From Plantago ovata (Eukaryota; Streptophyta; Magnoliopsida; Lamiales; Plantaginaceae): a stretch of DNA of 64,000 nt. Of the stretch, positions 43,573-55,247 are shown one piece after another. Within the stretch, counting starts at the first letter, position 1. The number at the start of each line of letters is the position of its first letter. Where the stretch lies: positions 81,268,753-81,332,752 of the forward strand of contig CM051456.1 of the NCBI GenBank assembly GCA_028274465.1, in the 5' to 3' direction. The notes under the pieces are model-generated. The model was not told the DNA's origin and searched no databases. It was given only the letters and a program-made list of their open reading frames with translations. Position numbers and translations under genes: made by a program.

Positions 43573-45102
43573 GAACCTTTGCTTGTCCTCAAGCAACTAA
43601 GCTAGACTCCAATGCAAAAAACAATGCAACACAAAAAATGGAGTCTCATGCCAAATGAAATGAACTAATCTATTGAATCTATCAAAAAACATATGAACAA
43701 GAACCATACAAGTCATAACATGAATATAGGTTGAAGAATGCCTCGATTGACTCATACACATTCACATAAGCACTTATGTCAAGACAAGATAGTCTCTCGT
43801 AACATTCTCTACCTGGACCTAGTCAGTGACGACGTAATGAAACATGTTAGAATACGAATGGTTGTCCCGTGGCTATGAAACTGAGGACTTACTTCTGTTC
43901 ACCAAGTTAAGACTTTTCCTCAAAGAGGTCGAACCAATACTGGCTCTCATCAAACGAAGGAGGGTTCCCTAAAAAAGATAACACTCCCCTATTCTACCCA
44001 TCTCTCAAGCAAAGCCTTAAGTTATTCACCACTTCCTGAATGGCAGGGCGAGGGTGGTCTAGAACAGATGACACTCAAACAAAAAGAAAAGATAGAAAAT
44101 TACAACACGATTACGAACATTACAAGAATTGGAAAATGAGACACAACACTTTGCTAAACTGCTTTTTGGCTCTTTTTTTTTTTTGGACCCTTCTTTGTTT
44201 TTTTGCGGTCTTTTCTCTTCTTTTTTTTCTTTTCCAGTTTATTTTTCTTTTTTTCTGGAATTCTTCTTCTTTCTTTTTTTCGATTTTTTTTTTTTTAGCC
44301 AACAGTAGCACAACGAAAAAAGAAACTAAAATGACTCACCAACGACTTCCCCAAACCTATTCGAAAGAATAGGTTGGAGTACAAAATTTACGAAAGAAAA
44401 AAGAAAAATAAACTCACAACACACACTCAAAAATGAAAAACAAGTCTAATGATAGCGTAACCCCCTCCCCAAACCTATTCGAAAGAATAGGTTGCAAACA
44501 AAGGATCACACAATCTCACACTACCTCCTTCCTAGGCATTTAGAAATCTCAAAGCAAGGTGAAGACTTGTTGCCTCTTAGGTACATAATTACTCGGGAAA
44601 ACAACCATAAGACCCTAACATGCATCATCCTATTATAAAGGCCTTCGTGAACCGCAGTAGAGAAAACACCACTAAGTGATGTCGAGACTACCAAGCTTAA
44701 CTAAGTGCAATACATAAATGTGACAAGCCAAGTGAGAAAAACCTCGAACAAATTCATAGAGATGAAGCATATGACTAATGTCATAGTTAGTTAATCTACC
44801 CAATAAAAAAGTTCAAAAAATTTGGCAATAAACTCCACATAAAACATGCAAGACTATCCTAGGATGAATGTATTGTATGCAACTAAAAACTAAGAAAGCG
44901 GTAAACGTGCAAATGCAAACAAAAAACAACAAGATACTAATGAACACAAAGCCAAACAATACTTAACATCACGGTTCACATCCCATCCCCCTCATGAAAC
45001 TTAAGCTAGTCCCTAGCAAAAGAGAATGAGTAAATAAAAAGTGATACTAGATGTTACCGAACGGTTTGGCCTCGGTCGGCTGAGAGTGGACATGTAAAAA
45101 GA
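43573..45102 (-). other. 3' non-coding region of B4
   Basis: No gene. A pyrimidine-rich stretch on the + strand at 44165-44300, and hairpins at 44354-44375 and 44472-44493 (stem AACCTATTC/GAATAGGTT, loop GAAA). In element sense both run into TTGGGGA purine tracts. Homologous to B3 27263-28799. Confidence 0.75.
44354..44493 (-). repeat. Two PPT-like hairpin cassettes of B4
   Basis: Nine-pair stems AACCTATTC/GAATAGGTT with loop GAAA on the + strand (TTTC in element sense) at 44354-44375 and 44472-44493. They are followed in element sense by TTGGGGAAG and TTGGGGAGGGGG. Confidence 0.8.
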
Positions 45103-46401
45103 CTAGTTATCGGGATTGTTATCCCCATAATAGTCTCTCCACATGTCAGACAGGAGATCCTGTTGTCGCTGGATGAGCTGTTGTTGTTCCCACATTACCT
45201 GCCTCTCCTCTCGGCGATGCTCCTCAATCATCTCCCAATCGCGGTTGCGCTGGGCAATGTGTCCGTCAAGGTCATGTCGCATTCCTTGGACAATAGTGGT
45301 CAAGGCTGCAACACTATCATTGATATGGGCCCGAAAATCAGAGAAGTCAAAACCTTGAGACCCATGTGGTGCTTGAGGCGGTGCATGTGGTGCTCTATGG
45401 ACAAAAGGAATATCCGAGATAGGGGCTCGGCCATCATCAGATTCCATAGCATCCTCATAATCATTTTCATTATCTGAATCAGTCGGTTGGAAGGGTGCTT
45501 CCACATCAGCAGCGGCAGCCGTGGGGTTCTTCATTTGATACCTAGTCAGTTGCACATCAATAGTCGAAGGTGAAAGGGCAGCGACCTCGCAATCCCCCTC
45601 ATCAATGTCCTCGACCCCGTAATATTTGCAGTAGGCAGTGATGAAGCTTGGAAAGATGAAGGGCTTCTTCTTCTTCTCCCAGTGGCGCTCATACTCGGCA
45701 TACATGATTTGACCGATGTCGATTCGATGCTTGCCTATCAAGCAGTAGAGGAGCTCGACATAATTCGGTTGTATCCAAGTGTCATTCATTCTAGGGATCA
45801 AGTTGAAAATGCAGAATTTCATGACCACCTTAGCCTCGATTCTAAGGTCACTCTGACGGATCCGTGCAGGCTGTGCTCCGGTATCTGGATACCTATACTC
45901 CCTGTTGCAGATCACATCTGTAATGGCACTTCCGATCCCCCTAGTGGCCCTTGAATATTCGTAGGAGTGGTTGCTTCCTGTGAACTCCCGTTCCCCAAGA
46001 TGGATGAAGGCAGAAATTGAGGCTGGCGTCCATGGTACTATTACGCCCTGAACGAGTACCCCCTCCTTCTCCTCAAGGTCAGTGTATCCAGCATAGAACT
46101 CATGAAGGAGGCTCGTATCGTACCCCTTGAACCGGTTGGAAGTATACCAAACCCAATTCCTTTTCCTCGCCAGACGGGAGAGTGTCTTGTACCCCGCCCT
46201 GTGAGCTACTTCATCCGGAATGTCTATCCTTCTGTCCGGTATAATCGATCGCCCACCTTGAGCTAGCTCCGCTTCGAGCCTTTGTCGGACATCTATTGCG
46301 GCTAGGGACAACTCGTACAACTCGTGGGAAGGTTGGGAGCTTGATGCTACCCCCTTACCCTTCTTGCTTGAGCCAGCTTTCTTCGATCCTCGTGAAGCCA
46401 T
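45103..46401 (-). CDS. B4 accessory protein, intact, 432 aa
   Basis: Open from ATG 46401 (MASRGSKKAGSSKKGKG) to TAG 45103. I prefer this start over an upstream in-frame ATG because a splice acceptor (TTTGTAG) lies just five bases before it. The N-terminus is Lys/Ser-rich. Residues ~70-290 form a globular region of the kind annotated in plants as 'putative plant transposon protein' (PLEEKEG-like EEKEGVLVQGVIVPWTPASI, GREYRYPDTG-like EYRYPDTGAQ, LIPRMNDTWIQPNY, IGKHRIDIGQIMYAEYERHW). An acidic linker (DSDNENDYEDAMESDDG), a Pro/His stretch and a coiled-coil-like Gln/Arg/Glu-rich tail follow. No transposase triad, zinc finger or membrane segment. It occupies pol's place. Role unknown; it could act in Gag binding, RNA control or defence evasion, all unproven. 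Confidence 0.75.
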   Translation of the reverse strand: MASRGSKKAGSSKKGKGVASSSQPSHELYELSLAAIDVRQRLEAELAQGGRSIIPDRRIDIPDEVAHRAGYKTLSRLARKRNWVWYTSNRFKGYDTSLLHEFYAGYTDLEEKEGVLVQGVIVPWTPASISAFIHLGEREFTGSNHSYEYSRATRGIGSAITDVICNREYRYPDTGAQPARIRQSDLRIEAKVVMKFCIFNLIPRMNDTWIQPNYVELLYCLIGKHRIDIGQIMYAEYERHWEKKKKPFIFPSFITAYCKYYGVEDIDEGDCEVAALSPSTIDVQLTRYQMKNPTAAAADVEAPFQPTDSDNENDYEDAMESDDGRAPISDIPFVHRAPHAPPQAPHGSQGFDFSDFRAHINDSVAALTTIVQGMRHDLDGHIAQRNRDWEMIEEHRREERQVMWEQQQLIQRQQDLLSDMWRDYYGDNNPDN

Positions 46402-46406
46402 GATTC

Positions 46407-46936
46407 CTACAAACAACAATTAGTATATTGTATGACACAAAACAGACTTATGCATATGCAAATGTACGAGCGATATCTACAACAATCGAACTCCTCAAAA
46501 CCTCGATGTCTAGTCTAGCTACTTCAACATGCAACATATCAATGTAACTACAACACGCACATATCACATTATGCTCTTGCTAGACAACAAATAGCCTTGA
46601 ATCATAAGGCTCAATTCATACCATAGTAGCAAAAAATCTAGCTTCATAAATCCTCAATTTCATCAATCATGCATTCTACCAACATGCCCATCATTATCAT
46701 ATCAACAAACACAAGTTTAAACATGGAGTGAAAGGAAAAGATACATTGCATAACAAGATATAGACATCTAATAGCAAAATTCTCAAACCAACAAACCAAG
46801 CCTAATTGAACATGCAATCGATAGTGAATAATGTTTCTAATCACACAAATCATCAACCCATACATCATATAAGCTTAATTGAAGCATAAATCAAAAAAAC
46901 CCCAAATTTGAAAAATTAGGGTTCATGTGAGATTAC
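46407..46936 (-). other. Probable intron in the 5' part of the B4 accessory gene
   Basis: Candidate donor TTTGAG|GTAATC (first intron base 46936) and acceptor TTTGTAG (last base 46407) bound 530 AT-rich bases. The upstream exon looks like a plant 5' UTR. Five bases of exon 2 precede the ATG. B5 has the same acceptor at 62236; B1 has a matching donor. Confidence 0.55.
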
Positions 46937-47290
46937 CTCAAATCCGAAGATTGAATGAACTAGGAAGAAATTTTTTCGGATGAAAAGAAAGAGCACGTAA
47001 CGGGCTTCGATTGAAGCTAAAGAACACAAAATTTGATGGAGTAATGAAGATTTTATGAAGGATTGAAGAGATTTTGAAAATTTGGGAATTTTTGGAGTTG
47101 GAATGTGAAAGAGATGAACAAATGAGAAAAATGGGGGGTGACCCCCGTTTTTCTTCCATCAGAATACGCGGGGCGAGACGCCCCGTGCGGGGCGAGTCGC
47201 CCCGAGCGTCTAGAGAGCGCGGAGCTCTCTGGACATGTGGGGCGATTCGCCCCCCATGGGGGGCGATTCACCCCCCACCTCCTGAGGTGG
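46937..47290 (-). promoter_or_regulatory. B4 accessory-gene exon 1 and promoter with GC palindromes
   Basis: In element sense, four palindromes of the form GGGGCG(N3)CGCCCC (47260-47274 with one mismatch, 47239-47253, 47189-47203, 47170-47184) are followed by a C/T-rich, A-poor-to-AT-rich leader of about 230 bases that ends at the donor. No clear TATA box. The same palindromes mark the LTR promoters. Confidence 0.5.
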
Positions 47291-47546
47291 GGAAAAGAAA
47301 CTTTCGAAAAAAAAACGCAGTTTTTTAATCCCCGAAAACCATTTTACTCATAAAACCACTCGAAAAAGTTCACTCAAACATAAACATAAGCACATACGAC
47401 ACAGAGACGAATAATTTCACATATGAAAAGCAAATTGTTCAATGTATGAATGCATGCAATAAAGCGGTAAAAAAGTGATAAAAACTTCGGGTTGCCTCCC
47501 GGATAGCGCCATTGTTTATAGTCTTTGACTCGACTCCTTCTTGCGC

Positions 47547-49675
47547 CTAGCTCTTCTTCTTGAGGGTACTAGACTTCCCCTTCATGGATCTTCTCCTCAT
47601 CCCACGAACCTGTGAATAAGAATGAACATAGACAGCAAGACCACAGTAGTTAATGGTGTGAGAAGCATTGAAGTGATCAGGTGGATCAGATATGGCTCGC
47701 AACACATGTCGCTTGCCATCCACCTCAATGGTGCAAGTCCTTCGGTAGATGTCTATCACGGAGCGTAGCTTAGTCAAGAACGTTCGCCCCAATAGAACAA
47801 CATCCCCTATCCCAGGTGCAGACGTTGTTGCACCAATTTTAACCAATACGTTCTTCACAACGCCTTCGGGTCTCACAAAGGATCCATCCGCCAATTGCAC
47901 AATGGCCTTATGCTCAGATAGTTTTCCAAGGTTACTCTTCTCAAGCACATTCATTGGGAGCACATTAGAGTAGGATCCCGTGTCTAGTGTAGCACGGACA
48001 TCTTCAAGTTCTCCAATCCCGACCTTAACATCGAAACTTTGAGGGAGTGGCTCGGGATCCTCTTGCTCCTCTTCACTCTCATCATTACCAAGGTCCTTCT
48101 CTTCTTCCTTGGCTAGTGGGGGTTTTTCATTCTTGCAACACTCACACTTAGCAACCTTCTTGATGGTGATTTCAATAGGTAGATCACCCACCATGGTAAT
48201 GGACATCGACTTCTCAGCGTTGCTAGGGAGCTTGCCTTGCTCCCTACTTGCTCCTCGGTCGATCAACTCTTGCTTCTTTTGATGGGCAAGCCTAGTGCTC
48301 TCTTCCAATCGATCAAGCCTTGCCCTAGTCTTCTCAGAATCTTCTTCATAACGTTTGAGAAAACTTTGGGTGTGATCTACCGTCTTTTGCAAGTTCTCCA
48401 TGAGTAGAGCTGTCTTCGACTTCTGTTGCTCTTTCGGAGCAGGATTTTCGCAGTGATCATTACCATAGTTAAGCCTACTACTGTCTTGGTTAGGGCCATA
48501 AGTTTGGCTAGCCGATGCATATCCTTGATTGTTTCGGAACCCTCTTCTCCAAAATCCACCTCGAGGATTCCTACCATCTTGACCGGAGCTAGCTTCTTGA
48601 GTACCAAATTCCGTAGCAAAGGCCTCCTCTTCACCTCCTTGAAACCAATTGCCATAATCGTATGCAAGATCCGATCTACACATATGAGCCCCATGCCCAT
48701 AGTTCTTGCATATTCGGCAAACTTCATTTGACACAGATGTTCCAGTGGCGCTCTTGACGACTTGCTTCAATTCGTTGGTAAAGCACTCGAATCGATCCCC
48801 ATTCCCCCCATACATAGGGGCTTCTTGAGTAGGTGGAGCTTCAGGTCCACGTCTCCTAACCATTGCTCTTGGGTCCTTGAATTGCGACCCCTTAGCAAGC
48901 CTTTCGAAAATCGCCCAGACGGCTTCCGCGGTTTCCTCCCAAATATTGCCACGGCATTGGAAGTCCACCACTTGTTGGTTCTCGAATGTTAGTCCATTGT
49001 AGAAGTGTTGGACTAGATCCGAAAGCTCAAAACCATGGTGAGGGCACTTGTTCATGAGGTCTTGGAACCTCTCAAACGCGGTGTAGATGGTCTAATCATA
49101 GTCTTGTTTGAACCCAGTGATTTGCGCCTTAAGCGCGGTAGTCAAGGTGTGAGGGAAGTAGTTTTCCATGAAAGCTGAAAAAACCTTCTCCCAAGTGTCC
49201 AGCGAGCCCGCCGGTAGAGAACTCAACCATGACTTGGCTCTGTCGCCAAGCCCCATAGCAAAAACCTTCATCCTCAACTCATCTGTTGTTATTTCAGCTC
49301 CGGGTCGTGGGAGTTGGTTGACGAAATCATCGATATCGTGCAAGTACCCATCACATCTTCCCTTGCTAAGCCATAGAACCTCGGAAGTTGTTGGAACGCG
49401 TGGTTCTTGATTTGCAGATCACGAGTTGCAGATGAAAGAACAATCGCCGGTCCCCTCATACGATCCTTGGAGGGTTGAACCCATGCTTTCAGTTGTCTAG
49501 CTTATGCCATTCCGTCGATTTCCTTGAAAAGACTGTGTAGAGATTCAGAGAAATCGGTATCCTCTATTTCCTCTAGTTCACGCCTTCGAAGTAGTCACCT
49601 TCTTTGGTGGTAGACTCTGTCGATCTCAGCAATTGAATTAGCAAGCGGTGTTCCTCTAGATCGTGTATGTCGCAT
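47547..49675 (-). pseudogene. gag-pro: B4 gag-protease, broken
   Basis: Starts at 49675 (MRHTRSRGT). It has TGA at 49595-49597 (relatives read CGA), a one-base loss near 49348 in a C run, and TAG at 49092-49094. From 49055 down a 502-codon frame is open: capsid C-half (KCPHHGFEL), knuckle CRICKNYGHGAHMC, coiled-coil-like region, protease DTG (ATLDTGSYSNVLP), second strand VVLLGRTFLTKLRSV and basic tail SMKGKSSTLKKKS. This shows the protease end that is frameshifted in B3. This copy would need Gag from elsewhere. Confidence 0.88.
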
Positions 49676-49800
49676 ACACTATCTGTAACAAGCTAGAAAA
49701 GGAGTATCAGAGAGAGATTAAATAGGAAAATAAAAACTACTAGAACTAGGAATTGAATGCTGAAAATATAAAAAAGCTAAACAGAAAAAAAAGAGTATAG

Positions 49801-49818
49801 TCCCCGGCAATGGCGCCA
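49801..49818 (-). other. Primer binding site of B4
   Basis: The minus strand reads TGGCGCCATTGCCGGGGA, one G-to-A change from B3. Confidence 0.85.
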
Positions 49819-49821
49819 ATT

Positions 49822-51027
49822 TGATGAACGGGTTTAGAACTTGTCAGACTCTAGTTAATCAAATAAATTTGTATTGAGCCAAAGGCAATTCACAACTACA
49901 ATGAAAACCGTAGTGTAGCAGCAAAATAACCTCGAGTGTCGATCTCTAAGGACTATAACTAGCTTTATGTAATCTAACTTAAGAATATAAATTCAACAAA
50001 CTACTTAGCAAAGGTTTTTCTTATCAGATAAGAGAGGCTGATGATAGTATGATCATTCAAAGCATATAAGGTTAATAATCATGCATGAAGTACCCGGTTT
50101 TGCATAGAGATCTTTGATCAATGAATTGTCCAATTGTGTTCCGTTATTATTCAACACAACGAAGATAGAGGTTTTAGATAGATCAAAGAAATAAAGCAAT
50201 ACTCAAAGCCTAATGCGCGATATAGCCATTAGCATAATTATTAACCCTTCGCTAAGAAATCACATACTATCACCAACGAGAAGTTTAGCTACTCATAGAT
50301 GTCATGCAATCAACAAAAATCATAGCAAGATTGAATGAAAACATGTTGAAAGATAAATAAATATAAATAGAAAAACTGTAAGATACAATGTTACCGAAGG
50401 TTGTCAATCTCCGAAGAATCGCGATCTTACAAGCTCCAAAACGCTAAGAAAAAGTATCTCCTAAGCTAAGAATCCCCAGAACAGACTCTGGAGAATTCCT
50501 ACCTAAAACTAATGAGAAAGGTGAGAGAAAAGGTCTGGAAAAGTATGAAAAATGGAGAAAACTGAGCAACTATATATAGGCATTCGGCAGGTGTGGGGCG
50601 AGTCGCCCCACACACCGGGCGATTCGCCTGGGGTGGGGCGATTCGCCCAACGTCCCAGGCGACTCGCCCAGGAGGTTCTGGCGGCTGGAAACGCGTTTTC
50701 AACGCGTTTTTGGATTTCTTTTCCTTTTCGAACTCGGTTTTTGCCTTCTAGTGACCTTTTAGCCTTCAAACTCGACCCCTAGACTTCAAATCCTATCCGG
50801 AATCTTCTAGATACTCCAATTAGGCCTTCGGAACACCAATTCCTTGTCTACTTCAATATAATTGCCCGGAAAACCTCGTTTTTCACTCAAAACCTGTAAA
50901 ATACAAACTAATGGGAAACGTAACACTATTCAAATAAAATACACTAAAATATAGCTAAATTAACATAGATGATAGCTAAATTAGGCGAAAAAAGACTCGA
51001 ATGAAAGTGTAAAATACACGTTCATCA
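49822..51027 (-). repeat. 5' LTR of B4
   Basis: TGATGA...TCATCA, 1206 bases, close to 42362-43559 apart from scattered changes and a lost palindrome segment. TATA-like stretch near 50570-50579, palindromes at 50592-50670. Confidence 0.9.
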
Positions 51028-51032
51028 ATACC
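51028..51032. other. Right target-site duplication of B4 (ATACC)
   Basis: Matches 42357-42361. Confidence 0.9.
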
Positions 51033-51184
51033 CGTTTTGAAGGAATTACTTGCTGATTGCCTGTGTCAGCAATCATGTAGTGACTTACCATTTCTTAGAA
51101 GAAATTAGTGGAAGGAGCTTTTAATTAAGTAAGAAAACTTTGGCTTGCTGAATGCCTGTTTCAGCAATCCGCCAATTGTATTCT

Positions 51185-53233
51185 TTATTGAGGTAATTCA
51201 ATCAATCCAAGGTTATACCTTAGCATTGCGAATCCATTATCTGGTAGGGGCTTGGTAAAGATGTCAGCAAGTTGATCATCACTACCCACTTTTACAACCT
51301 CAATATCTCCCTTTTCCACATGATCTCTAATAAAATGATGTCTAATATCAATGTGCATAGTCCTTGAGTGAAACTTAGGATTTTGCGTGATAGCAATAGC
51401 ACTTGTATTATCACAAAAGATTGGTGTTTTCTTTGCAGAAATACCATAATCTCTTAATTGTTGCTGAATCCATAGGATTTGAGCTGTGCAACAACCAGCC
51501 GCAATGTACTCAGATTCAGTAGATGAATTGGCAACACAGGTTTGCTTCTTGCTGAACCATGATATTAATCTAGTAACCAAAAACTGACAAGTTCCAGAGG
51601 TACTTTTTCTATCAAGTGTTGATCCTCCATGATCAGCATCAGGATAACCAACCAATTCAAGTCCAGAATCTTTAGGATACCATAATCCAACATTGACTGT
51701 ACCTTTGACATATTTCAGTATCTTAAGTGCCTTTTTGTAGTGTGATTCTCTTGGATCAGATTGGAATCTTGCACACACACAAACAGCATACTGAATGTCA
51801 GGTCTACTTGGTGTTAAGTACAACAAGGAACCAATGAGCTTCCTATACTTGTGTTCTTCAACACTTTTATCTTCTTTAGTATATCCCAATTTGGTACCAA
51901 CACTCATAGGGATCTTTTCAGGTTTTTCTTCCTCTTTGATCCTAAACTTTATGAGCATTTCTTTCGCATACTTTGCTTGATTTATGAATATTCCATCTTT
52001 GAGTTGCTTGACTTGCAATCCTAGGAAATAATTCAATTTTCCCATCATACTCATTTCAAATTTGTTTGTCATGAGTTTGGCAAAATCATCACAAAGTTGC
52101 TTGTCCATAGATCCAAATATTATGTCATCCATATAAATTTGAACTAAGAGTATTTTACCATCATGGTTCATGGTAAACAAGGTTTTATCAACTTTACCTT
52201 TCTTGAAACCATTATCCAGCAAGAACTTAGTCAAGGTATCATACCAAGCTCTTGGTGCTTGCCTTAGACCATATACAGCTTTCTGAAGCTTGTATACCAT
52301 CTTGGTTTCTGAGGGAAGTTCAAAGCCAGGGGGTTGTGCTATGTAGACTTCTTCAGCAAGTTCACCATTCAAGAATGCACTTTTAACATCAATTTGGTAA
52401 ACAATGAAGTCATTGTGAGCAGCAAAGGCCAAGAAAAGCAAAATTGCATCCAATCTTGCAACTGGTGCATAAGATTCATCATAGTCTAATTCTTCAGTCT
52501 GACAGTAACCTTGAGCAACTAAACGTGCTTTATTTCTTGTTACTTCACCAGACTCACTCAGCTTGTTTCTGAACACCCACTTTGTACCAATGGCTTTCTT
52601 GCCTTCAGCAAGAGGTACAAGTTTCCATACTTTGTTCCTTTCAAATTGATCCAGTTCTTCTTGCATTGCCTTGATCCATTCAGAATGCTTTAGAGCTTCT
52701 TCTATGGTCTTAGGTTCAATTTCTGAAACAAAGCAAGAGAACAACGATTCTACTTCTACGACATTTGCTTCTTCAGCAAGTCCATGAGTAGCAGAAACTT
52801 TGGATCTAGTCACTTGGCGTTTGTCAATATCACCAATCATATCCGTAGAGGGATGATCTCTAATCCATTTGTTAACAGGCTTTCTGCTCGTTGGATCTGG
52901 ATATGTTTGCTCATCAGCATGTGACTCTTCAGCATGTACTTGTTCAATACTACTGGTATTTTGTGTCTCTGCTGAGATTGGTTCATCAGCAACTACTTGT
53001 TCAGCATTGCTAGATTGTGGTAACTCATCAGCAGGCACGGGAGGTTGCGTAGTTTCAGCAACTTCCGGAGCAACTGCGTCTTTTGCTGGAAATTCCTTGT
53101 CGTGAACTATACTTATCTTGTCATGACTTGGGGGAGGAGAGTCATTGTCAGAATCATCATTCAGTTCAATTGACTTGATTTTCCTAGCATTAGATTCAGT
53201 TCTTTGCTCATGTATGATTAGCTTTTCATACAT
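51185..53233 (-). CDS. pol: C reverse transcriptase and RNase H, open 682-codon frame
   Basis: Ty1/Copia [69 protein letters not shown] and the catalytic box YMDDIIFGS. The RNase H half has [37 protein letters not shown] and [10 protein letters not shown], ending near [13 protein letters not shown]. The N-terminal ~200 residues are an acidic linker to integrase. No internal stop. It is one part of a gag-pol polyprotein; the frame is separated from integrase by a shift near 53220, so it is not translated as part of a whole polyprotein here. Confidence 0.9.
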   Translation of the reverse strand: MYEKLIIHEQRTESNARKIKSIELNDDSDNDSPPPSHDKISIVHDKEFPAKDAVAPEVAETTQPPVPADELPQSSNAEQVVADEPISAETQNTSSIEQVHAEESHADEQTYPDPTSRKPVNKWIRDHPSTDMIGDIDKRQVTRSKVSATHGLAEEANVVEVESLFSCFVSEIEPKTIEEALKHSEWIKAMQEELDQFERNKVWKLVPLAEGKKAIGTKWVFRNKLSESGEVTRNKARLVAQGYCQTEELDYDESYAPVARLDAILLFLAFAAHNDFIVYQIDVKSAFLNGELAEEVYIAQPPGFELPSETKMVYKLQKAVYGLRQAPRAWYDTLTKFLLDNGFKKGKVDKTLFTMNHDGKILLVQIYMDDIIFGSMDKQLCDDFAKLMTNKFEMSMMGKLNYFLGLQVKQLKDGIFINQAKYAKEMLIKFRIKEEEKPEKIPMSVGTKLGYTKEDKSVEEHKYRKLIGSLLYLTPSRPDIQYAVCVCARFQSDPRESHYKKALKILKYVKGTVNVGLWYPKDSGLELVGYPDADHGGSTLDRKSTSGTCQFLVTRLISWFSKKQTCVANSSTESEYIAAGCCTAQILWIQQQLRDYGISAKKTPIFCDNTSAIAITQNPKFHSRTMHIDIRHHFIRDHVEKGDIEVVKVGSDDQLADIFTKPLPDNGFAMLRYNLGLIELPQ

Positions 53234-54576
53234 TCTGATATTTCTTCTTCAGCAAGCAGTCCTTGTGTCTTTTCGTAGAATACAACATGCACTGATTCTT
53301 CGATGTTTTGTGCCTTTTTGTTGTAAGCTCTATAAGCTTTACTATGCAAGGAGTAACCAAGAAATATCACTTCGTCTGCCTTTGGTTGAAATGTTCTTAG
53401 GTATTCTCTACCGTTATTAAGAACGAAACACTTACAACCAAATACTCTTAGATGAGTGATATTAGGAGGTCTACCAACAAACAATTCATATGGAGTTTTG
53501 TTGTATTCCTTGGTAATCAGACATCTGTTTTGAGTGTAACAGGTGGTATTAATCGCTTCAACCCAGTAAGCCTCACTTATTTCAGTGTCAGCAAGCATTG
53601 TTCTTGCGGCTTCTTTTAGGGTGCGATTCTTCCGTTCAGCAACACCGTTTTGTTATGGTGTCCTTACTTAGGATAACTGATGTTGTATGAATTTTGAAGT
53701 GCAATACTCAGTTATGTACTGGTTTACAAACTCAGTACCATGTTCTGTCCTTATGACTTTTACCTTGTCATTTTTCATGACTTCAAGCTTATTCATCAAG
53801 TTAGGTATTTCAGTCCTTGTTTCATATTTGTGCTTGATAAATACTACCCAAGTGAATCTTGAATAGTCATCTACCACCACCTGACCATACTTCTTACCAG
53901 CATAGCTTGTTGAAGAAGATTCAAACAAGTCCATGTGCAAGAGTTGTAAAGGTTTTGTAGTTGACGGTACTGCCTTGTTCTTAAAAGAAGATTTGGTTTG
54001 CTTTCCTTGCTGACATGCATTGCAAACACCATCCTTCTTAAAAGTAACCTTAGGTAATCCAACTACAAGTGCCTTTTTAGACAGCTTATTCAGCGTCTTG
54101 AAGTTTAGATGACTTGTTCGTTTATGCCATAACCATGCTTTTTCAGCAAGGCAATCGTGATCTGAGACAAGGCATTTTTCAACGATTGCTGAAGACCAAT
54201 CTACGGTGTACAAGCCTCCTGATCTTCTTGCAATCATAATAACCTTCTTTATCTCGAAATCTATAAGTTTACATTCATCACTTTTGATTTTGATGAAGTA
54301 TCCTTTGTCAGCAAATTGACTCATGCTGAAAAGATTAAACTTGAGATTTTTGACATAAAGAACTCCCGTAATGGTAATGCATCCTAACTTCACGTCACCA
54401 AAGCCTTTTGTAGAACCAGAGCCTCCACCAGCAAACCTTATTGTTGGACCTTTAGACCACCGTCTATAGTTTATAAGGTTATTCTTGTTGCCCATCATGT
54501 GCTTTCCACAACCACTGTCAAAGTGCCAGATTGCATCGTTTGTCTCCGTGGCTGAAGTCTGCACAATCAAGAGCAA
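53218..54576 (-). pseudogene. pol: C protease end, GAG-pre-integrase and integrase
   Basis: Protease active site WHFDSGCGKHMMGN is near the start. Next comes the GAG-pre-integrase segment with LWHKRTSHLNFKTLNKLS and CNACQQGKQTKSSF (zinc site). The integrase core has LHMDLFESSS and VVVDDYSRFTWVVF. The second catalytic Asp is replaced: IRTEHGTEFVNQ, where active relatives have a D before HG. A shift/stop near 53650-53670 splits it from the part at 53598-53218 (EAINTTCYTQNRCLI, KAYRAYNKK). Integrase activity of this copy is unlikely. Confidence 0.88.
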
Positions 54577-55247
54577 ACAAGTTAATTATCCAATATTGGA
54601 TGTCCATTAACATGTTCAAGAATGCGTCCAGTGGAAACCCAAGTCTTAAGTTTTTCAACTTTGACTTGTTTTCTACTTGCCGAGGAACTAGAAGGTTTTG
54701 AGCCAAAAGACTTTTGATTCGTGCTGATCAAGTCCACTTTCTGATGTGGTGTCTTGCTTGGTTGACCTTTTTGCTGAACATACTTTTCAGTAAGTTCTTT
54801 TCTAGCAAGGTTCCTTCTAGCCCTAGCATTTTTAGTCTTTTCAGAACTCTTAGGCTTGATTTTTTCATCTCTTTGAAGTATCTTTGCTGACTTTGCTTAT
54901 ACTCGTGAAAAAGTTGACTTTGCTTGGTTTTGAAACCGAGTCCACTTTTCGGAGAATGCTGAGCTTTTGTGTCAGCAACCTTACTTGATTCAGGTTTGTC
55001 AGCAAAGGTCTTCTGATTACTTTTAGTAATCTTGCCTTTTGACTTAACAAATTGCTTTTCAGCAACTTGTTTGGCAGAATGCTTTACAACATCCTTCTTC
55101 TTTACAGTTTGCTTTTCAGCAACCGGTTTTCCTTTTAAAGTCTTGTTACTTTGAGTAGAAACAGCGGGCTTTACGTTCGTAGGTACTTGATTGCATTTTT
55201 CAGCAACCTTAGATTGACCAAACTGATAGAGTTCTGGTTGACCACTA
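54577..55247 (-). pseudogene. C Gag-to-protease linker, degraded
   Basis: Short Lys-rich pieces (VAEKQTVKKD-like words, FTSISKVSKDTSKR) in several frames between the Gag tail and protease. Stops occur near 54890 and 55247. Probably the Gag C-terminus and spacer of the polyprotein. Confidence 0.5.

Larger units (their letters stand above)
42362..51027 (-). mobile_element. Complete non-autonomous Athila-type element B4
   Basis: 8666 bases with both LTRs, primer site, gag-protease, promoter-exon-intron and an open accessory gene, 3' hairpins and polypurine tract, flanked by ATACC within C. No RT, RNase H or integrase. It is the most informative copy of the family because the accessory gene is uninterrupted. 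Confidence 0.92.

Noticed and set aside
45682..45954. A + strand frame opposite the accessory gene, with its counterpart at 62689-62961
   Set aside because: A mirror of the conserved accessory gene on the other strand; the accessory frame has the start, length and splice context.
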